This document shows positions 33,144 through 42,531 of a stretch of DNA of 64,000 nt, one piece after another. The stretch is from NCBI RefSeq assembly GCF_027487935.1, contig NZ_JAIYCP010000015.1, positions 1-64,000 of the forward strand, given 5' to 3'. Within the stretch, counting starts at the first letter, position 1, and every line of letters starts with the position of its first letter. The notes under the pieces were generated by a model. The model saw only the letters and a program-made list of their open reading frames with translations. It ran no database searches and was not told where the DNA came from. Made by a program: the position numbers and the translations under genes. The DNA comes from Brevundimonas sp. GTDB lineage: Bacteria; Pseudomonadota; Alphaproteobacteria; Caulobacterales; Caulobacteraceae.

Positions 33144-34603
33144 CAGTTGAGAACTGTGAAGAACCGGCTCGGTTGGACCTTGGTGAACCAGGTGACCGGA
33201 TTCCACAGAGAGGCACCGGGCTTCCAGGAGAACAGGATGATCTCGGCCTTGCCGATCAGGTTCTCGGCCGGGACGAAGCCCACGCCGACCGACTGGTCAT
33301 AGCGGCTGTCCTGGGAGTTGTCGCGATTGTCGCCGATCATGAAATAGTGGCCCGCCGGAACCTCGAACACCGGAGTGTTGTCGGACATACTGCCGGGGCC
33401 CCAGTCCTGGATGTTGATCTCACGGCCCCCGGGCAGGGTTTCGCGCAGCTTGATGGTCTGCTGGGTCCCGTACAGGGTCTGGACATCCTCGCGGCTCAGC
33501 TCGACATCGCGGACCGCAGTGCCGTTGATGAACAGCACATTGTTGATCATCTGGATGCGGTCGCCCGGCAGGCCGATCAGACGCTTGATGTAGTCCGTCT
33601 TGTTGTCGCGCGGCAGTTTGAACACGACGATGTCGCCACGGCTGGGTTCCTGGCTGACGCCCGGCAGCATGATGCGGCCCTCGAAGACCGGCGGGCTGAA
33701 CGGGATCGAGTGTTTCGAATAGCCGTAGCTCCATTTCGACACGACGATGTAGTCGCCCTCATAAAGGTTCGGCTCCATCGAGGCTGACGGAATGGTGAAG
33801 GGCTGGAACAGCACCACACGCAGCACCAGGGCGATCAGCAGGGCGAAGAAGATCGTCTTGATGATCTCCATGGTCTCGCTGCCGGAGCCTCCCTTGGATT
33901 TTTGCTTCTTGCCGGAGCCGCGGGCATCGGCCGGGGTCGAACTGACCTCTTCGAACGGGGCGTCGCCGGAGTCGCTCCAGACCGCCGGCTTCGCTGCGGC
34001 GGCCGCTGCGGCCCCCGCGACAGCTGCGGCGGCGACCGGAGCCGCGTGGTCATCATGACCGTGAGCCGGGGCGGCATGTCCATGGTCGTCGTGACCATGG
34101 GCGGCAGGCGCTGCGTGTCCATGATCGTCATGACCATGACCGGCGGCTGAGTGTCCGTGATCATCATGACCATGCGCAGCCGGCGCCGCATGTCCGTGGT
34201 CGTCATGCCCATGGTCGTCATGCCCGTGGTCGTCATGCCCGTGGGCAGCGGGCGCTGCGTGTCCATGATCGTCATGACCATGACCAGCGGCTGCGTGCCC
34301 GTGATCATCATGACCATGTGCAGCCGGCGCGGCATGGCCATGATCGTCGTGGCCATGGGCCGGTGCGGCGTGGCCGTGGTCATCGTGACCGTGGGCTTCG
34401 GGGGCGGCATGGCCGTGATCGTCATGGCCATGATTGTCGTGGCCATGGGCCGGCGCTGCGTGGCCGTGGTCATCATGACCGTGATCGGCAGCGGCTGCAT
34501 GCCCGTGATTGTCGTGGCCGTGGTCGTCGTGACCGTGACCCGCGTCGTGGCCGTGTCCCCCGCCATGACCGTGATCGTCGTGCGGCTTGTGCTCGTCGCT
34601 CAT
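33143..34603 (-). CDS. lepB: signal peptidase I with a long histidine-rich N-terminal extension
   Basis: This 486-residue protein has a normal type I signal peptidase in its last 240 residues. A membrane helix at about 246-263 (EIIKTIFFALLIALVLRVVL) precedes catalytic Ser275 (PSASMEP) and Lys340 (YIKRLIGLPGD). The ERES block is replaced by the usual alphaproteobacterial form. Before it are about 240 extra residues, of which the first 190 hold roughly 60 His in units such as HGHDDHGHAAPA, then Ala-rich and Lys/Ser-rich linkers. The extension is in frame with the membrane start and must be cytoplasmic if the helix points out as usual. It may bind metal ions. The shorter form would start near residue 245. 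Confidence 0.9.
   Translation of the reverse strand: MSDEHKPHDDHGHGGGHGHDAGHGHDDHGHDNHGHAAAADHGHDDHGHAAPAHGHDNHGHDDHGHAAPEAHGHDDHGHAAPAHGHDDHGHAAPAAHGHDDHGHAAAGHGHDDHGHAAPAAHGHDDHGHDDHGHDDHGHAAPAAHGHDDHGHSAAGHGHDDHGHAAPAAHGHDDHGHAAPAHGHDDHAAPVAAAAVAGAAAAAAAKPAVWSDSGDAPFEEVSSTPADARGSGKKQKSKGGSGSETMEIIKTIFFALLIALVLRVVLFQPFTIPSASMEPNLYEGDYIVVSKWSYGYSKHSIPFSPPVFEGRIMLPGVSQEPSRGDIVVFKLPRDNKTDYIKRLIGLPGDRIQMINNVLFINGTAVRDVELSREDVQTLYGTQQTIKLRETLPGGREINIQDWGPGSMSDNTPVFEVPAGHYFMIGDNRDNSQDSRYDQSVGVGFVPAENLIGKAEIILFSWKPGASLWNPVTWFTKVQPSRFFTVLN
34034..34595 (-). repeat. coding repeat for the His/Asp/Gly tract of LepB
   Basis: Imperfect repeats of a CATGACGACCATGG-like unit and longer 30-45 bp units encode the His-Gly-His-Asp-Asp motif of lepB. 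The copies differ at third positions, which suggests selection on the protein rather than a recent slippage run. Confidence 0.8.
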
Positions 34604-34662
34604 TGTGAATCTATCCCCCAGCCGCTGTCCGCGGTCTTTGCGGCGAAATCGGTATAACGTGA

Positions 34663-35064
34663 TTAAGATATCGGCAAGGCTTCGATCACCACGAAGGCAA
34701 GTGCATAGGGGTGCTCGTCACTGAGCGTCAGATGTATCCGGGCTTCATGACCGGCTGGTGTCAATCTGGCGAGGTGTTCGGCGGCATGTCCGGTCAGCGC
34801 CAGGGTCGGTTGGCCCGTGGGCAGGTTCACGACCCCCATGTCGCGCCAGTAGACGTCCCGCCGCATACCGGTGCCCAGGGCCTTGGCACAGGCCTCCTTG
34901 GCCGCAAACCGCTTGCCGTAGCTCCAGGCCGGGTCGGGCTTCCGGTCTGAACGGGCCCGTTCGATATCCGTGAAGCACCGCTGTTTGAAACGGTCACCGA
35001 ACCGGTCCAGCGAGGTCTGGATCCGGCGAATGTCACACAGGTCCGTACCGACCCCGATGATCAT
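34663..35064 (-). CDS. acpS: holo-[acyl-carrier-protein] synthase
   Basis: This 133-residue trimeric enzyme moves phosphopantetheine from coenzyme A to acyl carrier protein. The magnesium site is in [16 protein letters not shown] and the second acidic motif in [17 protein letters not shown]. The start shares its first base with the pdxJ stop, giving a 1-bp overlap and an operon with pdxJ and lepB. Length is normal. Confidence 0.95.
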   Translation of the reverse strand: MIIGVGTDLCDIRRIQTSLDRFGDRFKQRCFTDIERARSDRKPDPAWSYGKRFAAKEACAKALGTGMRRDVYWRDMGVVNLPTGQPTLALTGHAAEHLARLTPAGHEARIHLTLSDEHPYALAFVVIEALPIS

Positions 35065-35828
35065 CAGAGCGCAGCCGGGGCGCGGGCGTCGTCCATCAGG
35101 GCCCGCATGCGGGCGATAGCCGGACCCAGGCCGACGAAAATCGCCTCACCGATCAGAAAATGGCCGATATTCAGTTCAGCGACCTCGGGTATGGCGGCAA
35201 TCGCCTGCACGGTTTCATAGTCGATCCCGTGCCCCGCGTGGACCTCAAGACCCAGGGCGGCGGCATGGGCGGCACCCGCCCTGAGGGCAAGGAGTTCGCC
35301 TTCCGCCTCTTCGTCCCGGCCTTCGCGCACGGCGTCGCAATAGGCGCCGGTGTGCAGTTCGACCACGGCTGCGCCGGTGCGGTGGGCCGCGTCGATCTGG
35401 TCGGGGTGGGCGCCGATGAACAACGAGACGCGCGCCCCGGCCTCATTCAGCCGGGTGACGAAGGGGGTGATCCAGTTGTGGCCGCCGACGACATCCAGTC
35501 CGCCTTCAGTGGTCCGCTCCTCCCGCTTCTCGGGCACCAGGCAGACGGCATGGGGCCGATGATGCAGGGCGATACCCAGCATTTCCTGCGTCACGGCCAT
35601 CTCGAGGTTCAGGGGCCGCGACTGGTCGCGCAACAGGCCGGACAGGCTGGCGATATCCGCGTCGGAAATATGCCGGCGGTCCTCACGAAGATGGGCAGTG
35701 ATGCCGTCGGCTCCGGCGGCCAGGGCCTCCTCAGCCGCCCTTACAGGGTCTGGATACTGCCCACCGCGCGCATTCCGCACTGTGGCCACATGGTCGATAT
35801 TGACGCCAAGCCTCAACCGCCCAGCCAT
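35064..35828 (-). CDS. pdxJ: pyridoxine 5'-phosphate synthase
   Basis: This 254-residue TIM-barrel enzyme condenses 3-amino-1-hydroxyacetone 1-phosphate with deoxyxylulose 5-phosphate to make vitamin B6. It opens with [19 protein letters not shown], the conserved family start. [34 protein letters not shown] and [17 protein letters not shown] are the other signatures. It sits 3 bp after pyrE and overlaps acpS by 1 bp, a conserved alphaproteobacterial order. Confidence 0.96.
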   Translation of the reverse strand: MAGRLRLGVNIDHVATVRNARGGQYPDPVRAAEEALAAGADGITAHLREDRRHISDADIASLSGLLRDQSRPLNLEMAVTQEMLGIALHHRPHAVCLVPEKREERTTEGGLDVVGGHNWITPFVTRLNEAGARVSLFIGAHPDQIDAAHRTGAAVVELHTGAYCDAVREGRDEEAEGELLALRAGAAHAAALGLEVHAGHGIDYETVQAIAAIPEVAELNIGHFLIGEAIFVGLGPAIARMRALMDDARAPAAL

Positions 35829-35831
35829 CCC

Positions 35832-36431
35832 TCAGGCCTTTGCCAGCCGGCGGCTGCCGGGGTCCTCGACCGGCAGGGCGGCCAGTTCGGGTGGCAGGGC
35901 GTCGGCGGGATAGGCCGGGACGTCCAGCGTTGCCAGAGCCACCAGTGGCACACCGACATCGGCCCGTCCGCCCGACCGGTCGACGATACAGGCCGCTGCG
36001 ACGACGGTTCCGCCGGCCGCCCGGATGGCTGCGATACATTCGCGCGAGCTCAGTCCCGTGGTGACGATGTCCTCGACCATCACAACCTTCTGGCCCGGCT
36101 CGACATGGAAACCGCGGCGCAGTCTGAACTCGCCGCCCTCACGCTCGACATACATCGAAGGCACGCCCAGCCAGCGCGCGGTCTCATAGCCGGGGATGAT
36201 GCCGCCGACCGCAGGTGAGATGGCCACATCAACCGGCCCGACTGTCGCTGTGATCTTCTCCGCCAGCGCCTTGCAAAGGCGCGCGCACCGCGCCGCGTCC
36301 ATGAACACCAGGTTCTTTTGCAGGAACACGGGGCTGTGCAGGCCTGAGGACAGCACGAAATGGCCTTCGCGCAGGGCGCCGGCACCGCGGAATTCGTCGA
36401 GTACGTCGTCTGAGGTCATACAGGGTGTCAT
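35832..36431 (-). CDS. pyrE: orotate phosphoribosyltransferase
   Basis: This 199-residue enzyme (195 if ATG 36419 is used) makes orotidine 5'-phosphate in pyrimidine synthesis. The PRPP-binding motif is [35 protein letters not shown] near the N-terminus is the usual start block, and [15 protein letters not shown] is the other substrate-binding loop. It lies between rel and pdxJ on the same strand. Length is normal for the alphaproteobacterial form. Confidence 0.94.
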   Translation of the reverse strand: MTPCMTSDDVLDEFRGAGALREGHFVLSSGLHSPVFLQKNLVFMDAARCARLCKALAEKITATVGPVDVAISPAVGGIIPGYETARWLGVPSMYVEREGGEFRLRRGFHVEPGQKVVMVEDIVTTGLSSRECIAAIRAAGGTVVAAACIVDRSGGRADVGVPLVALATLDVPAYPADALPPELAALPVEDPGSRRLAKA

Positions 36432-36458
36432 AGCGGCCGCGACCGCTGCCGCAAGAGC

Positions 36459-38645
36459 CTAGCCCCGCGCCCGGTCGACGGTGTCCACCGAGGGATTGGT
36501 GCGAAGGGCGGCCATGATGGTGGTGGCATGTTTGGCGTCCTCGACTTCCATATCGATGTCGACGTCGAAGAAGTCCTGCTGGCGATGGCTCATGACCAGA
36601 TTGATGATGTTGCCGCCGGCCTCGCCGATCAGGGTCGTCACCTGTCCCAGAACGCCGGGCGCATTCTTGATGGTCGCACGGATACGGGCTGCGGCGACGG
36701 CCCCCTGCTCCGCCTGGGGCGTCCATTGCAGGTCCTGCCAGACCGAATCGTCATCGGCAAAATCCGCCAGCTGCTGGCAGTCGATCGTATGCACCGTAAG
36801 CCCGGCCTCCGGCTCGAGGATGCCGACGATCCTGTCCCCGGGAACCGGCGAGCAGCAGTGGCCGAAATGGACGCTGATACCCGGTGTCAGTCCACCGCCA
36901 CGCACGAACAGGCGCGCCTGTTCATCGGCGATCCGCCTGCGACCGGGGCCGGCCTTGAGCCGACCCTTCAGCGACGGGAACAGGGTCTCGCCGACCTTGG
37001 CCGCTGACACCCGCCCGCGTCCGATGGCCTCATACAGGTCATCCTCGGATGCGAAGGCGAAGGTCTCCAGAATGGCCTTCAGGGACACTTCGGCCAGGGC
37101 CTTGCCGGCGCGCGACAGGGTTTGCTCCAGGGCCGCGCGGCCCAGTTTCTGGAACTCGCCGCGCTCCGAAGTGCGGATATGCCGGCGGATCGCCGACCGT
37201 GCCCGCCCCGTGATGGTGAGCGAGCGCCAGTCAGCGGGAATCTCCCGCTTGGCTCCCCGCACGATCTCGACCACGTCGCCGTTCTGCAGCTGGGTCCGCA
37301 TCGGCTTGAGCTCGCCATTGATCTTGACCCCCACCGCCGTATCGCCGACCTCGGTGTGGACCGCATAGGCGAAGTCCAGCGCCATGCCGCCGCGTGGCAG
37401 GGTGATCAGGGATCCCTTGGGCGTGAACACGAACACCTGCTCGAGATACATCTCCAGCTTGGCGTGCTCGACCCAGTCCTCCCCGCCCTCGCCGTGCTCG
37501 ATCACCTGCACGAGGTGGCGCAGGTTCTGCAGCGGATCCCGGCCGCCGTCCTGCTCCATGGCCTCCTTGTCGAAACCATAGGACTTGTTCTTGTAGGCCC
37601 AGTGCGCCGCGACCCCGTCCTCGGCCACCCGGTCCATCGCCTCGGTCCGGATCTGCATCTCGATGCGCAGACCCGACGGTCCGACGACGGTCGTGTGCAG
37701 GGAGCGGTAGTTGTTCGACTTGGGTGTGGAGATGAAGTCCTTGAACCGCTCGGGCACCATCGGCCAGGCGCGGTGGATGACACCGAGCGCCCGGTAACAG
37801 TCGTCCTCGGCCTCGACGATGACCCGGAAGCCATAGATGTCGGACAGGGACGAAAACCCGACAGACTTGCGCTGCAGCTTGCGCCAGATCGAATACGGCG
37901 TCTTCTGCCGGCCGAACACCTGGGCCCGGACCCCGGCCTCCCGCAGCACCCGCTCGACCTCGCGCGACACGCCGTCGATGGCGCGCCCGTGCTCCAGCTT
38001 CAGCGCCTCCAGCCGCCGCTCGATCGCGGTCCGGGCCGTGGGGTTCAGATGCTCGAACGCCAGCTCTTCCAGCTCGGAGGCGATCGAATGGATGCCGATC
38101 GACCGTCCCAGAGGGGCATAGACCTCCAGCGTCTCCCGGGAAATGCGCTCGCGCTTCTCCGGCTTGACGTATTTCAGCGTCCGCATGTTGTGCAGACGGT
38201 CGGCCAGTTTCACCAGCAGGACGCGCACGTCCTTGGAGATGGCGAGGATGAATTTGCGCAGGTTCTCGGCCTGGCGCGTGTGCTCGGCCTGAAGCTCCAG
38301 TCGCGACAGCTTGGTCACGCCCTCGACCAGAGAGGCGACCTCCTCCCCGAACCGCTCGGCGATGTCGTCGCGGGTGGCGGAGGTGTCCTCGACCACATCG
38401 TGCAGCAGGGCGGTGACGATGGTCGCCGTGTCCAGCCGGTAGTCGGTCAGAATGCCCGCCACCTGGATCGGATGGGCGAAATAGGGATCGCCGGAGGCCC
38501 GCAACTGCGAGCCGTGCATCTTCATCGCGTAGACATAGGCGCGGTTCAGCAGGGCCTCGTCCGCAGTGGGATCATAGGCGCGCACGGCCTCGACCAGTTC
38601 GAACTGGCGCAGCACCCTGGAGCGGGGATGGGGGTCCGGGTCCAC
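36459..38645 (-). CDS. rel: bifunctional (p)ppGpp synthase/hydrolase (RelA/SpoT)
   Basis: This 728-residue Rel protein sets the level of the alarmone (p)ppGpp. The HD hydrolase is intact (TALLHDVVEDTSATRDDI, then KLADRLHNMRTLKY). The synthetase domain has YGFRVIVEAEDDCYRALGVIH and KSNNYRSLHTTVVGPSG. The TGS domain follows (VFTPKGSLITLPRGG) and a C-terminal ACT domain ends near IMAALRTNPSVDTVDR. ATG 38645 is used. A GTG about 10 codons later could also serve, as the first residues are Pro/Arg-rich. It lies 101 bp downstream of rpoZ, as in other alphaproteobacteria. Confidence 0.95.
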   Translation of the reverse strand: MDPDPHPRSRVLRQFELVEAVRAYDPTADEALLNRAYVYAMKMHGSQLRASGDPYFAHPIQVAGILTDYRLDTATIVTALLHDVVEDTSATRDDIAERFGEEVASLVEGVTKLSRLELQAEHTRQAENLRKFILAISKDVRVLLVKLADRLHNMRTLKYVKPEKRERISRETLEVYAPLGRSIGIHSIASELEELAFEHLNPTARTAIERRLEALKLEHGRAIDGVSREVERVLREAGVRAQVFGRQKTPYSIWRKLQRKSVGFSSLSDIYGFRVIVEAEDDCYRALGVIHRAWPMVPERFKDFISTPKSNNYRSLHTTVVGPSGLRIEMQIRTEAMDRVAEDGVAAHWAYKNKSYGFDKEAMEQDGGRDPLQNLRHLVQVIEHGEGGEDWVEHAKLEMYLEQVFVFTPKGSLITLPRGGMALDFAYAVHTEVGDTAVGVKINGELKPMRTQLQNGDVVEIVRGAKREIPADWRSLTITGRARSAIRRHIRTSERGEFQKLGRAALEQTLSRAGKALAEVSLKAILETFAFASEDDLYEAIGRGRVSAAKVGETLFPSLKGRLKAGPGRRRIADEQARLFVRGGGLTPGISVHFGHCCSPVPGDRIVGILEPEAGLTVHTIDCQQLADFADDDSVWQDLQWTPQAEQGAVAAARIRATIKNAPGVLGQVTTLIGEAGGNIINLVMSHRQQDFFDVDIDMEVEDAKHATTIMAALRTNPSVDTVDRARG

Positions 38646-38746
38646 ATGGGGACGCGGCCCGCCGGGATCATTCAGATTGGCGGGTTCAGGCGTCGGCGCG
38701 GGCTGCCGCGCCGGCAGTATGGTGATACCGTTGGCGGATTCCGCCG

Positions 38747-39106
38747 TCAGTAGCGTTCCTCCTGCCCGCCGTCGCGGTCGCTCTGCAGCGCGCGGATCAG
38801 CTCGGCCTCGGCCATGTTCATGTGCTGGGGTTCAGCCAGCAGGCCCACGATTTCGGCCTCGTCCTCGGCTTCCGTGCGCTCGTCGACGCGTTGCAGGGCC
38901 ACGATGACCGTCTCGCGCAGGTCTTCCGGCACCACAGTCGAGTCGGCCAGTTCACGCAGGGCCACGACGGGGTTCTTGTCGTTGTCCCGATCGATGGTCA
39001 GCGGCGCGCCGTTGGCGATGGCGCGGGCGCGGTTGCCCGCCAGCAGGACCAGTCCGAACCGGTTCGGCACCTTCTCGATGCAGTCTTCGACAGTGACGCG
39101 AGCCAT
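38747..39106 (-). CDS. rpoZ: RNA polymerase omega subunit
   Basis: This 119-residue subunit starts at ATG 39106; the frame is open upstream but carries no family sequence. It opens with [20 protein letters not shown], then [17 protein letters not shown] and [11 protein letters not shown], the omega core. Omega stabilises the beta-prime subunit and is part of ppGpp site 1. The acidic C-terminal tail ([17 protein letters not shown]) is typical of alphaproteobacteria. The rel gene follows. Confidence 0.94.
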   Translation of the reverse strand: MARVTVEDCIEKVPNRFGLVLLAGNRARAIANGAPLTIDRDNDKNPVVALRELADSTVVPEDLRETVIVALQRVDERTEAEDEAEIVGLLAEPQHMNMAEAELIRALQSDRDGGQEERY

Positions 39107-39140
39107 GAATATCCTCGGGCGCGGGGGGAGAACCGCACAA

Positions 39141-39167
39141 ACTATAGTGTCAGGCCGAATTGTGCAA
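39141..39167 (-). promoter_or_regulatory. candidate sigma70-type promoter of rpoZ
   Basis: On the minus strand TTGCAC and TATAGT are separated by 15 bases, ending 35 bp before the rpoZ ATG and just after the folK stop. The spacer is a little short, so confidence is moderate. Confidence 0.4.
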
Positions 39168-39191
39168 CGCCGCATGGGCGGGAATGAGGCG

Positions 39192-39731
39192 TCAGCGCAG
39201 CGGAGCCGCGTCTTTTCCGACCGGAGCCGACCCGGCCAGCGCCTCCGCCGTCTCCCCGTCCGGATGCACCCACCCCGGCGCAATCTCCGCCAGCGGCCCC
39301 ATGACGAACAATCGATGTGCCGCCCGCGGATGCGGCAGGATCAGGCCGTCGAGGTTTCCCGTCGTCCGGCCATAGGCGATCAGATCAAGGTCCAGGGTGC
39401 GCGGCGCATTGGCGGCGCTGCGCTGCCGTCCGAATGCCGCCTCGATCCGGCCCAGGGCCTCCATCAGGGCCTGCGGATCATGGGCCGTTTGAACGATCAC
39501 CACCCCGTTCAGGAAAGGTGGATCGTTCGGGTCAGGCCAGGCCGCCGACCGCCACCAGGACGACCGGGCCACCACGTCGATCCCCTCGGCCCGGAACCGC
39601 GCCAGCGCCGCCTCCAGCGCCTCGCGGCAGTCGCGCCAGACCCCGCGGTCATTGCTGCCGAGGGCCACGACAATGGCGTCGTCCAGCTGGGCTGCGTCGC
39701 GGACAAGCATTCCTGTGGGGCCACTTTCCAT
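39192..39731 (-). CDS. folK: 2-amino-4-hydroxy-6-hydroxymethyldihydropteridine pyrophosphokinase
   Basis: This protein of up to 179 residues (172 if ATG 39710 is used) transfers pyrophosphate to the pterin in folate synthesis. It has [12 protein letters not shown] at the start, the [27 protein letters not shown] strand, and the signature [12 protein letters not shown] with [21 protein letters not shown]. It is read toward rpoZ with an 85-bp gap. Length and motifs fit the family. Confidence 0.92.
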   Translation of the reverse strand: MESGPTGMLVRDAAQLDDAIVVALGSNDRGVWRDCREALEAALARFRAEGIDVVARSSWWRSAAWPDPNDPPFLNGVVIVQTAHDPQALMEALGRIEAAFGRQRSAANAPRTLDLDLIAYGRTTGNLDGLILPHPRAAHRLFVMGPLAEIAPGWVHPDGETAEALAGSAPVGKDAAPLR

Positions 39732-39863
39732 GACGACCTGGTTCGACCCAACCTATCGCTATGCTCATCGACGAAGAATTTTCGATCGCCTTAACGCCTC
39801 CAGTATTGCATGGCTCGCGGCGCGGGCGAACAGACGTCACCGTTGGCAGTTTGCGCACCTGAC

Positions 39864-40048
39864 GCCCTCTCCCGTTGGGAGAGGGCTTGAACGCACGGCG
39901 GCGTAGCCGTCGTCCTTGCGTGAAAGGGTGTGGGTCGATCATCGGCTATCGGCGAAGCCGCGTCGCTGTTCCGGGCGGCGGCTTACGCCGACGGAATCGG
40001 CCGACCCACATCCGGCGCTTCGCGCCACCTTCTCCCAACGGGAGAAGG
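39864..40048. repeat. composite palindromic intergenic repeat
   Basis: This 185-bp element between folK and the glycosylase gene has a perfect hairpin at each end: GCCCTCTCCC-gtt-GGGAGAGGGC (39864-39886) and CCTTCTCCC-aac-GGGAGAAGG (40028-40048). Inside is a further inverted pair (TGTGGGTCG at 39929-39937, CGACCCACA at 40002-40010). Such CCTCTCCC hairpins are common dispersed repeats in alphaproteobacteria. The stretch from folK to the glycosylase start (about 335 bp) holds nothing else that I recognise. Confidence 0.7.
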
Positions 40049-40067
40049 AATCGTGGAATCTGACCCG

Positions 40068-40712
40068 ATGATCACCCCTTGTCCCTCCGAACCGCCCCGC
40101 GACTGCCCGCTCTGTCCGCGTCTGGTGGAATATCGCCGCGAGAACCAGCGCCAGAACCCCGGCTGGTTCAACGGCCCGGCCCCCTCGTTCGGCGATCCCG
40201 GGGCCCGACTGCTGGTCGCGGGCCTGGCGCCCGGCCGTACCGGTGCCAACCGCACCGGCCGCCCCTTCACCGGTGATGGTGCGGGCCTGATCCTCTATGA
40301 GACCCTGCTGAAGACCGGCTTTGCCACCGGCCAGTACGAAGCCCGGCCCGACGACACGCTCCGTCTGGTCGACTGCATGATCACCAATGCCGTCCGCTGC
40401 GCCCCGCCCGGCAACAAGCCCCTGCCGACCGAGGAGACGACCTGCCGCCCGTTCCTCACCGCCCGTATCGCCGCCCTGCCCCGACTCAAGGTCATCGTCA
40501 CCCTCGGCGACGTCTCACGCCGCAATGTGCTGAAGGCGCTCGGCCTGCCCGGCTCGGCGGCCGCGCCCGGCCACGGCGTTGAGGCGGCGCTGGGCGGCTA
40601 TGTGATCCTGAACAGCTATCACTGCTCCCGCCTAAACACGAACACCGGCCGGCTGACCCCCGCCATGTTCGAGGCCATCTTCCGGCGTGCCCGGGAAATC
40701 ATCGAATCCTGA
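40068..40712 (+). CDS. uracil-DNA glycosylase, family 5-like (UdgB)
   Basis: This protein has 214 residues from ATG 40068; a GTG at 40053 is a possible alternative. Longer in-frame starts (from 39930) would read through the palindromic repeat and are rejected. The iron-sulfur cysteines begin at CPLCPRLVEYR. The glycosylase core has LLVAGLAPGRTGANRTGRPFTGDGAG, with a GLAPG uracil-binding loop. The second half ends with NSYHCSRLNTNTGRLTP, the His loop. It removes uracil from DNA. A hairpin terminator follows the stop. Confidence 0.88.
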   Translation: MITPCPSEPPRDCPLCPRLVEYRRENQRQNPGWFNGPAPSFGDPGARLLVAGLAPGRTGANRTGRPFTGDGAGLILYETLLKTGFATGQYEARPDDTLRLVDCMITNAVRCAPPGNKPLPTEETTCRPFLTARIAALPRLKVIVTLGDVSRRNVLKALGLPGSAAAPGHGVEAALGGYVILNSYHCSRLNTNTGRLTPAMFEAIFRRAREIIES

Positions 40713-40718
40713 GCGGAG

Positions 40719-40743
40719 AACACTCGCCTCCCCGGCGAGTGTT
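40719..40743 (+). terminator. hairpin after the uracil-DNA glycosylase gene
   Basis: AACACTCGCC and GGCGAGTGTT form a perfect 10-bp stem with a 5-base loop, starting 7 bp after the stop. The U-run is missing. Confidence 0.55.
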
Positions 40744-40843
40744 GCTCTCGAGCAACCCGAATCACCCGGCACCGGGTGTAGCGTCCAGACCCAGGAGCAG
40801 TGCTGCGTACCTTGCGTTGATCGTTCAGCTTTGGAGGGCTGTG

Positions 40844-41059
40844 ATGCGTGGGTCGAACGGGGTCTTTTCACCCCAGGAACGGAAGACGGCGCTATGGGCG
40901 CTGCTGATGGCGGGCCTGATCGCCGCCATGGGCATGGTGATCCAGCAATGGAGCCAGCCCTCGGTCGGCCCTGGCGGTGCCGAGTCCTATATGACCGCCC
41001 CGCCCCCCGGCGTCATCGACGCCCAGCCGGTGATCGACCTGGGCCAGCCACTGGGCTGA
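40844..41059 (+). CDS. small single-span membrane protein, unknown
   Basis: This 71-residue protein runs from ATG 40844, which has GGAGG just before it. A longer in-frame ATG at 40739 lies in the terminator region and is rejected. One membrane helix (ALWALLMAGLIAAMGMVI) separates a short basic cytoplasmic end from a Pro/Gly-rich tail. No family is recognised. It converges with smpB, one base apart. Confidence 0.6.
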   Translation: MRGSNGVFSPQERKTALWALLMAGLIAAMGMVIQQWSQPSVGPGGAESYMTAPPPGVIDAQPVIDLGQPLG

Positions 41060-41060
41060 T

Positions 41061-41531
41061 CTACCCCCGGTCCTTCATCAGCCGGGCCTTGTCGCGCTGC
41101 CAGTCGCGCTGGGCCGTGGCCTCGCGCTTGTCGTGCAGCTTCTTGCCCTTGGCCAGGGCGATCTCGATCTTCGCCTTGCCCGCCTCGTTCAGGTAGAGCT
41201 TGACCGGAATGATGGTCTGGCCGTCGCGCTGGACAGCCCCGATCAGCTTGTCGATCTGCTTGCGGTGCAGCAGCAGCTTCCGGTGCCGGCGCGGCTCGTG
41301 GTTGAAGCGGTTGGCCTGTTTGTAGGGCGGGATGTCGGCGTTCACGAGCACGATCTCGCGCCCCTCCACGGCCGCATAGCTCTCGGCGATATTGGCCCGG
41401 CCGTCCCGCAGCGCCTTGATCTCGGTGCCGAGCAGCATGATGCCGGCCTCGATATAGTCCTCGAGGAAATAGTCGAATTTCGCCCGACGGTTCTCGGCGA
41501 TGATCTTCATTTTCGGCGCCGTGGAAGCCAT
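41061..41531 (-). CDS. smpB: SsrA-binding protein SmpB
   Basis: This 156-residue protein binds tmRNA and delivers it to stalled ribosomes. The start ATG at 41531 shares one base with the dapA stop (TGATG). A longer ATG at 41624 lies inside dapA and is rejected. Family blocks are [39 protein letters not shown] and [14 protein letters not shown]. The basic C-terminal tail ([25 protein letters not shown]) inserts into the mRNA channel. tmRNA itself is not in the window. Confidence 0.95.
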   Translation of the reverse strand: MASTAPKMKIIAENRRAKFDYFLEDYIEAGIMLLGTEIKALRDGRANIAESYAAVEGREIVLVNADIPPYKQANRFNHEPRRHRKLLLHRKQIDKLIGAVQRDGQTIIPVKLYLNEAGKAKIEIALAKGKKLHDKREATAQRDWQRDKARLMKDRG

Positions 41532-42415
41532 CAGCCGATGCCTGCCTCTTCCATGGCGCGGTCGATGGCGGGTTTCACGGCGTCGGCCGTCGGCGCGAGC
41601 GGCAGCCGGATCTCCTCGCTGCACAGGCCCAGCCGCGCGAGCGCATATTTGGTCGGGGCCGGCGAGTTATCGAGGAACAGCGCCTTGTGCAGGCCGATCA
41701 GCCGGTCCTGCCAATCACGCGCTGTCGCATAGTCGCCCGCGGCCGCGGCCTCGTGCAGGGCCACCATGGCCTCCGGTGCGACGTTGGACGTCACCGAGAT
41801 CACGCCGACGCCGCCCTGGGCATGGTAGCCGGGATAGCTGGGATCATCCCCCGAGATCAGGTCGAACTGGCCGCTGATGTTCGCCCGCATCCAGCTGACC
41901 CGCGAGAGATCGCCGGTCGCGTCCTTGATGCCGACGATGTTCGGATGGGCCGCCAGTCGGGCCACCGTCTCGTTCGCCATGTCCACGCCGGTCCGGCCGG
42001 GCACATTGTACAGCAGCAAGGGAAGCTGGACGGCCTCGGCGATCGCCTCGAAATGCAGCGCCAGCCCCGCCTGCGAGGGTCGGTTGTAATAGGGGGTGAC
42101 GATCAGGGTCCCGTCGGCACCCACCGTCTTGGCGAACCGCGCCAGTTCGATCGACTTTTCGGTCGCAGACGCTCCGGCCCCGGCGATGACCCGCGTCCGC
42201 CCGGCGGCGACCTGGACACACAGCTCCACCACCCGCTTGTGCTCATCCAGCGACAGCGAAGCGCTCTCGCCCGTCGTGCCCATCGGCACGACGCCGTGGA
42301 TGCCTGCGGCGATCTGGCGTTCCAGAAGCTGCGTGAAGGCGGCTTCGTCCACCTTTCCGTCACGAAGTGGTGTGATCAGGGCGGTGATCACGCCCTTGAA
42401 CAAGGGAGCGGTCAT
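41531..42415 (-). CDS. dapA: 4-hydroxy-tetrahydrodipicolinate synthase
   Basis: This 294-residue TIM-barrel enzyme condenses pyruvate with aspartate semialdehyde in lysine and diaminopimelate synthesis. The Schiff-base lysine is in [15 protein letters not shown] and the conserved tyrosine in [32 protein letters not shown] is the substrate loop. It overlaps smpB by one base. Its start abuts the divergent lytic transglycosylase region, so the two promoters must lie within about 120 bp. Confidence 0.95.
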   Translation of the reverse strand: MTAPLFKGVITALITPLRDGKVDEAAFTQLLERQIAAGIHGVVPMGTTGESASLSLDEHKRVVELCVQVAAGRTRVIAGAGASATEKSIELARFAKTVGADGTLIVTPYYNRPSQAGLALHFEAIAEAVQLPLLLYNVPGRTGVDMANETVARLAAHPNIVGIKDATGDLSRVSWMRANISGQFDLISGDDPSYPGYHAQGGVGVISVTSNVAPEAMVALHEAAAAGDYATARDWQDRLIGLHKALFLDNSPAPTKYALARLGLCSEEIRLPLAPTADAVKPAIDRAMEEAGIG

Positions 42416-42531
42416 TGAGACAGTTGGTCCTGCGTGGAAAATCGGGGCGACAGTCGCCGGATAGGTCAGCGTGGGAGGGTAGGTTGCCGGTCGCCCAACC
42501 GCAACCGCGACGCATGGAGATCGGACAGGTC

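Noticed and set aside
33144..33206. longer start for RNase III
   Set aside because: It would overlap the end of lepB by 60 bp and adds no family sequence. ATG 33143 gives the usual TGATG overlap.
34151..34657. plus-strand frame rich in Met/Val opposite the lepB His tract
   Set aside because: It arises from reading the His-Asp repeats backwards. The minus-strand frame joins a real signal peptidase domain.
39930..40067. in-frame extension of the uracil-DNA glycosylase
   Set aside because: It reads through the palindromic repeat. The family's cysteine block begins just after ATG 40068.
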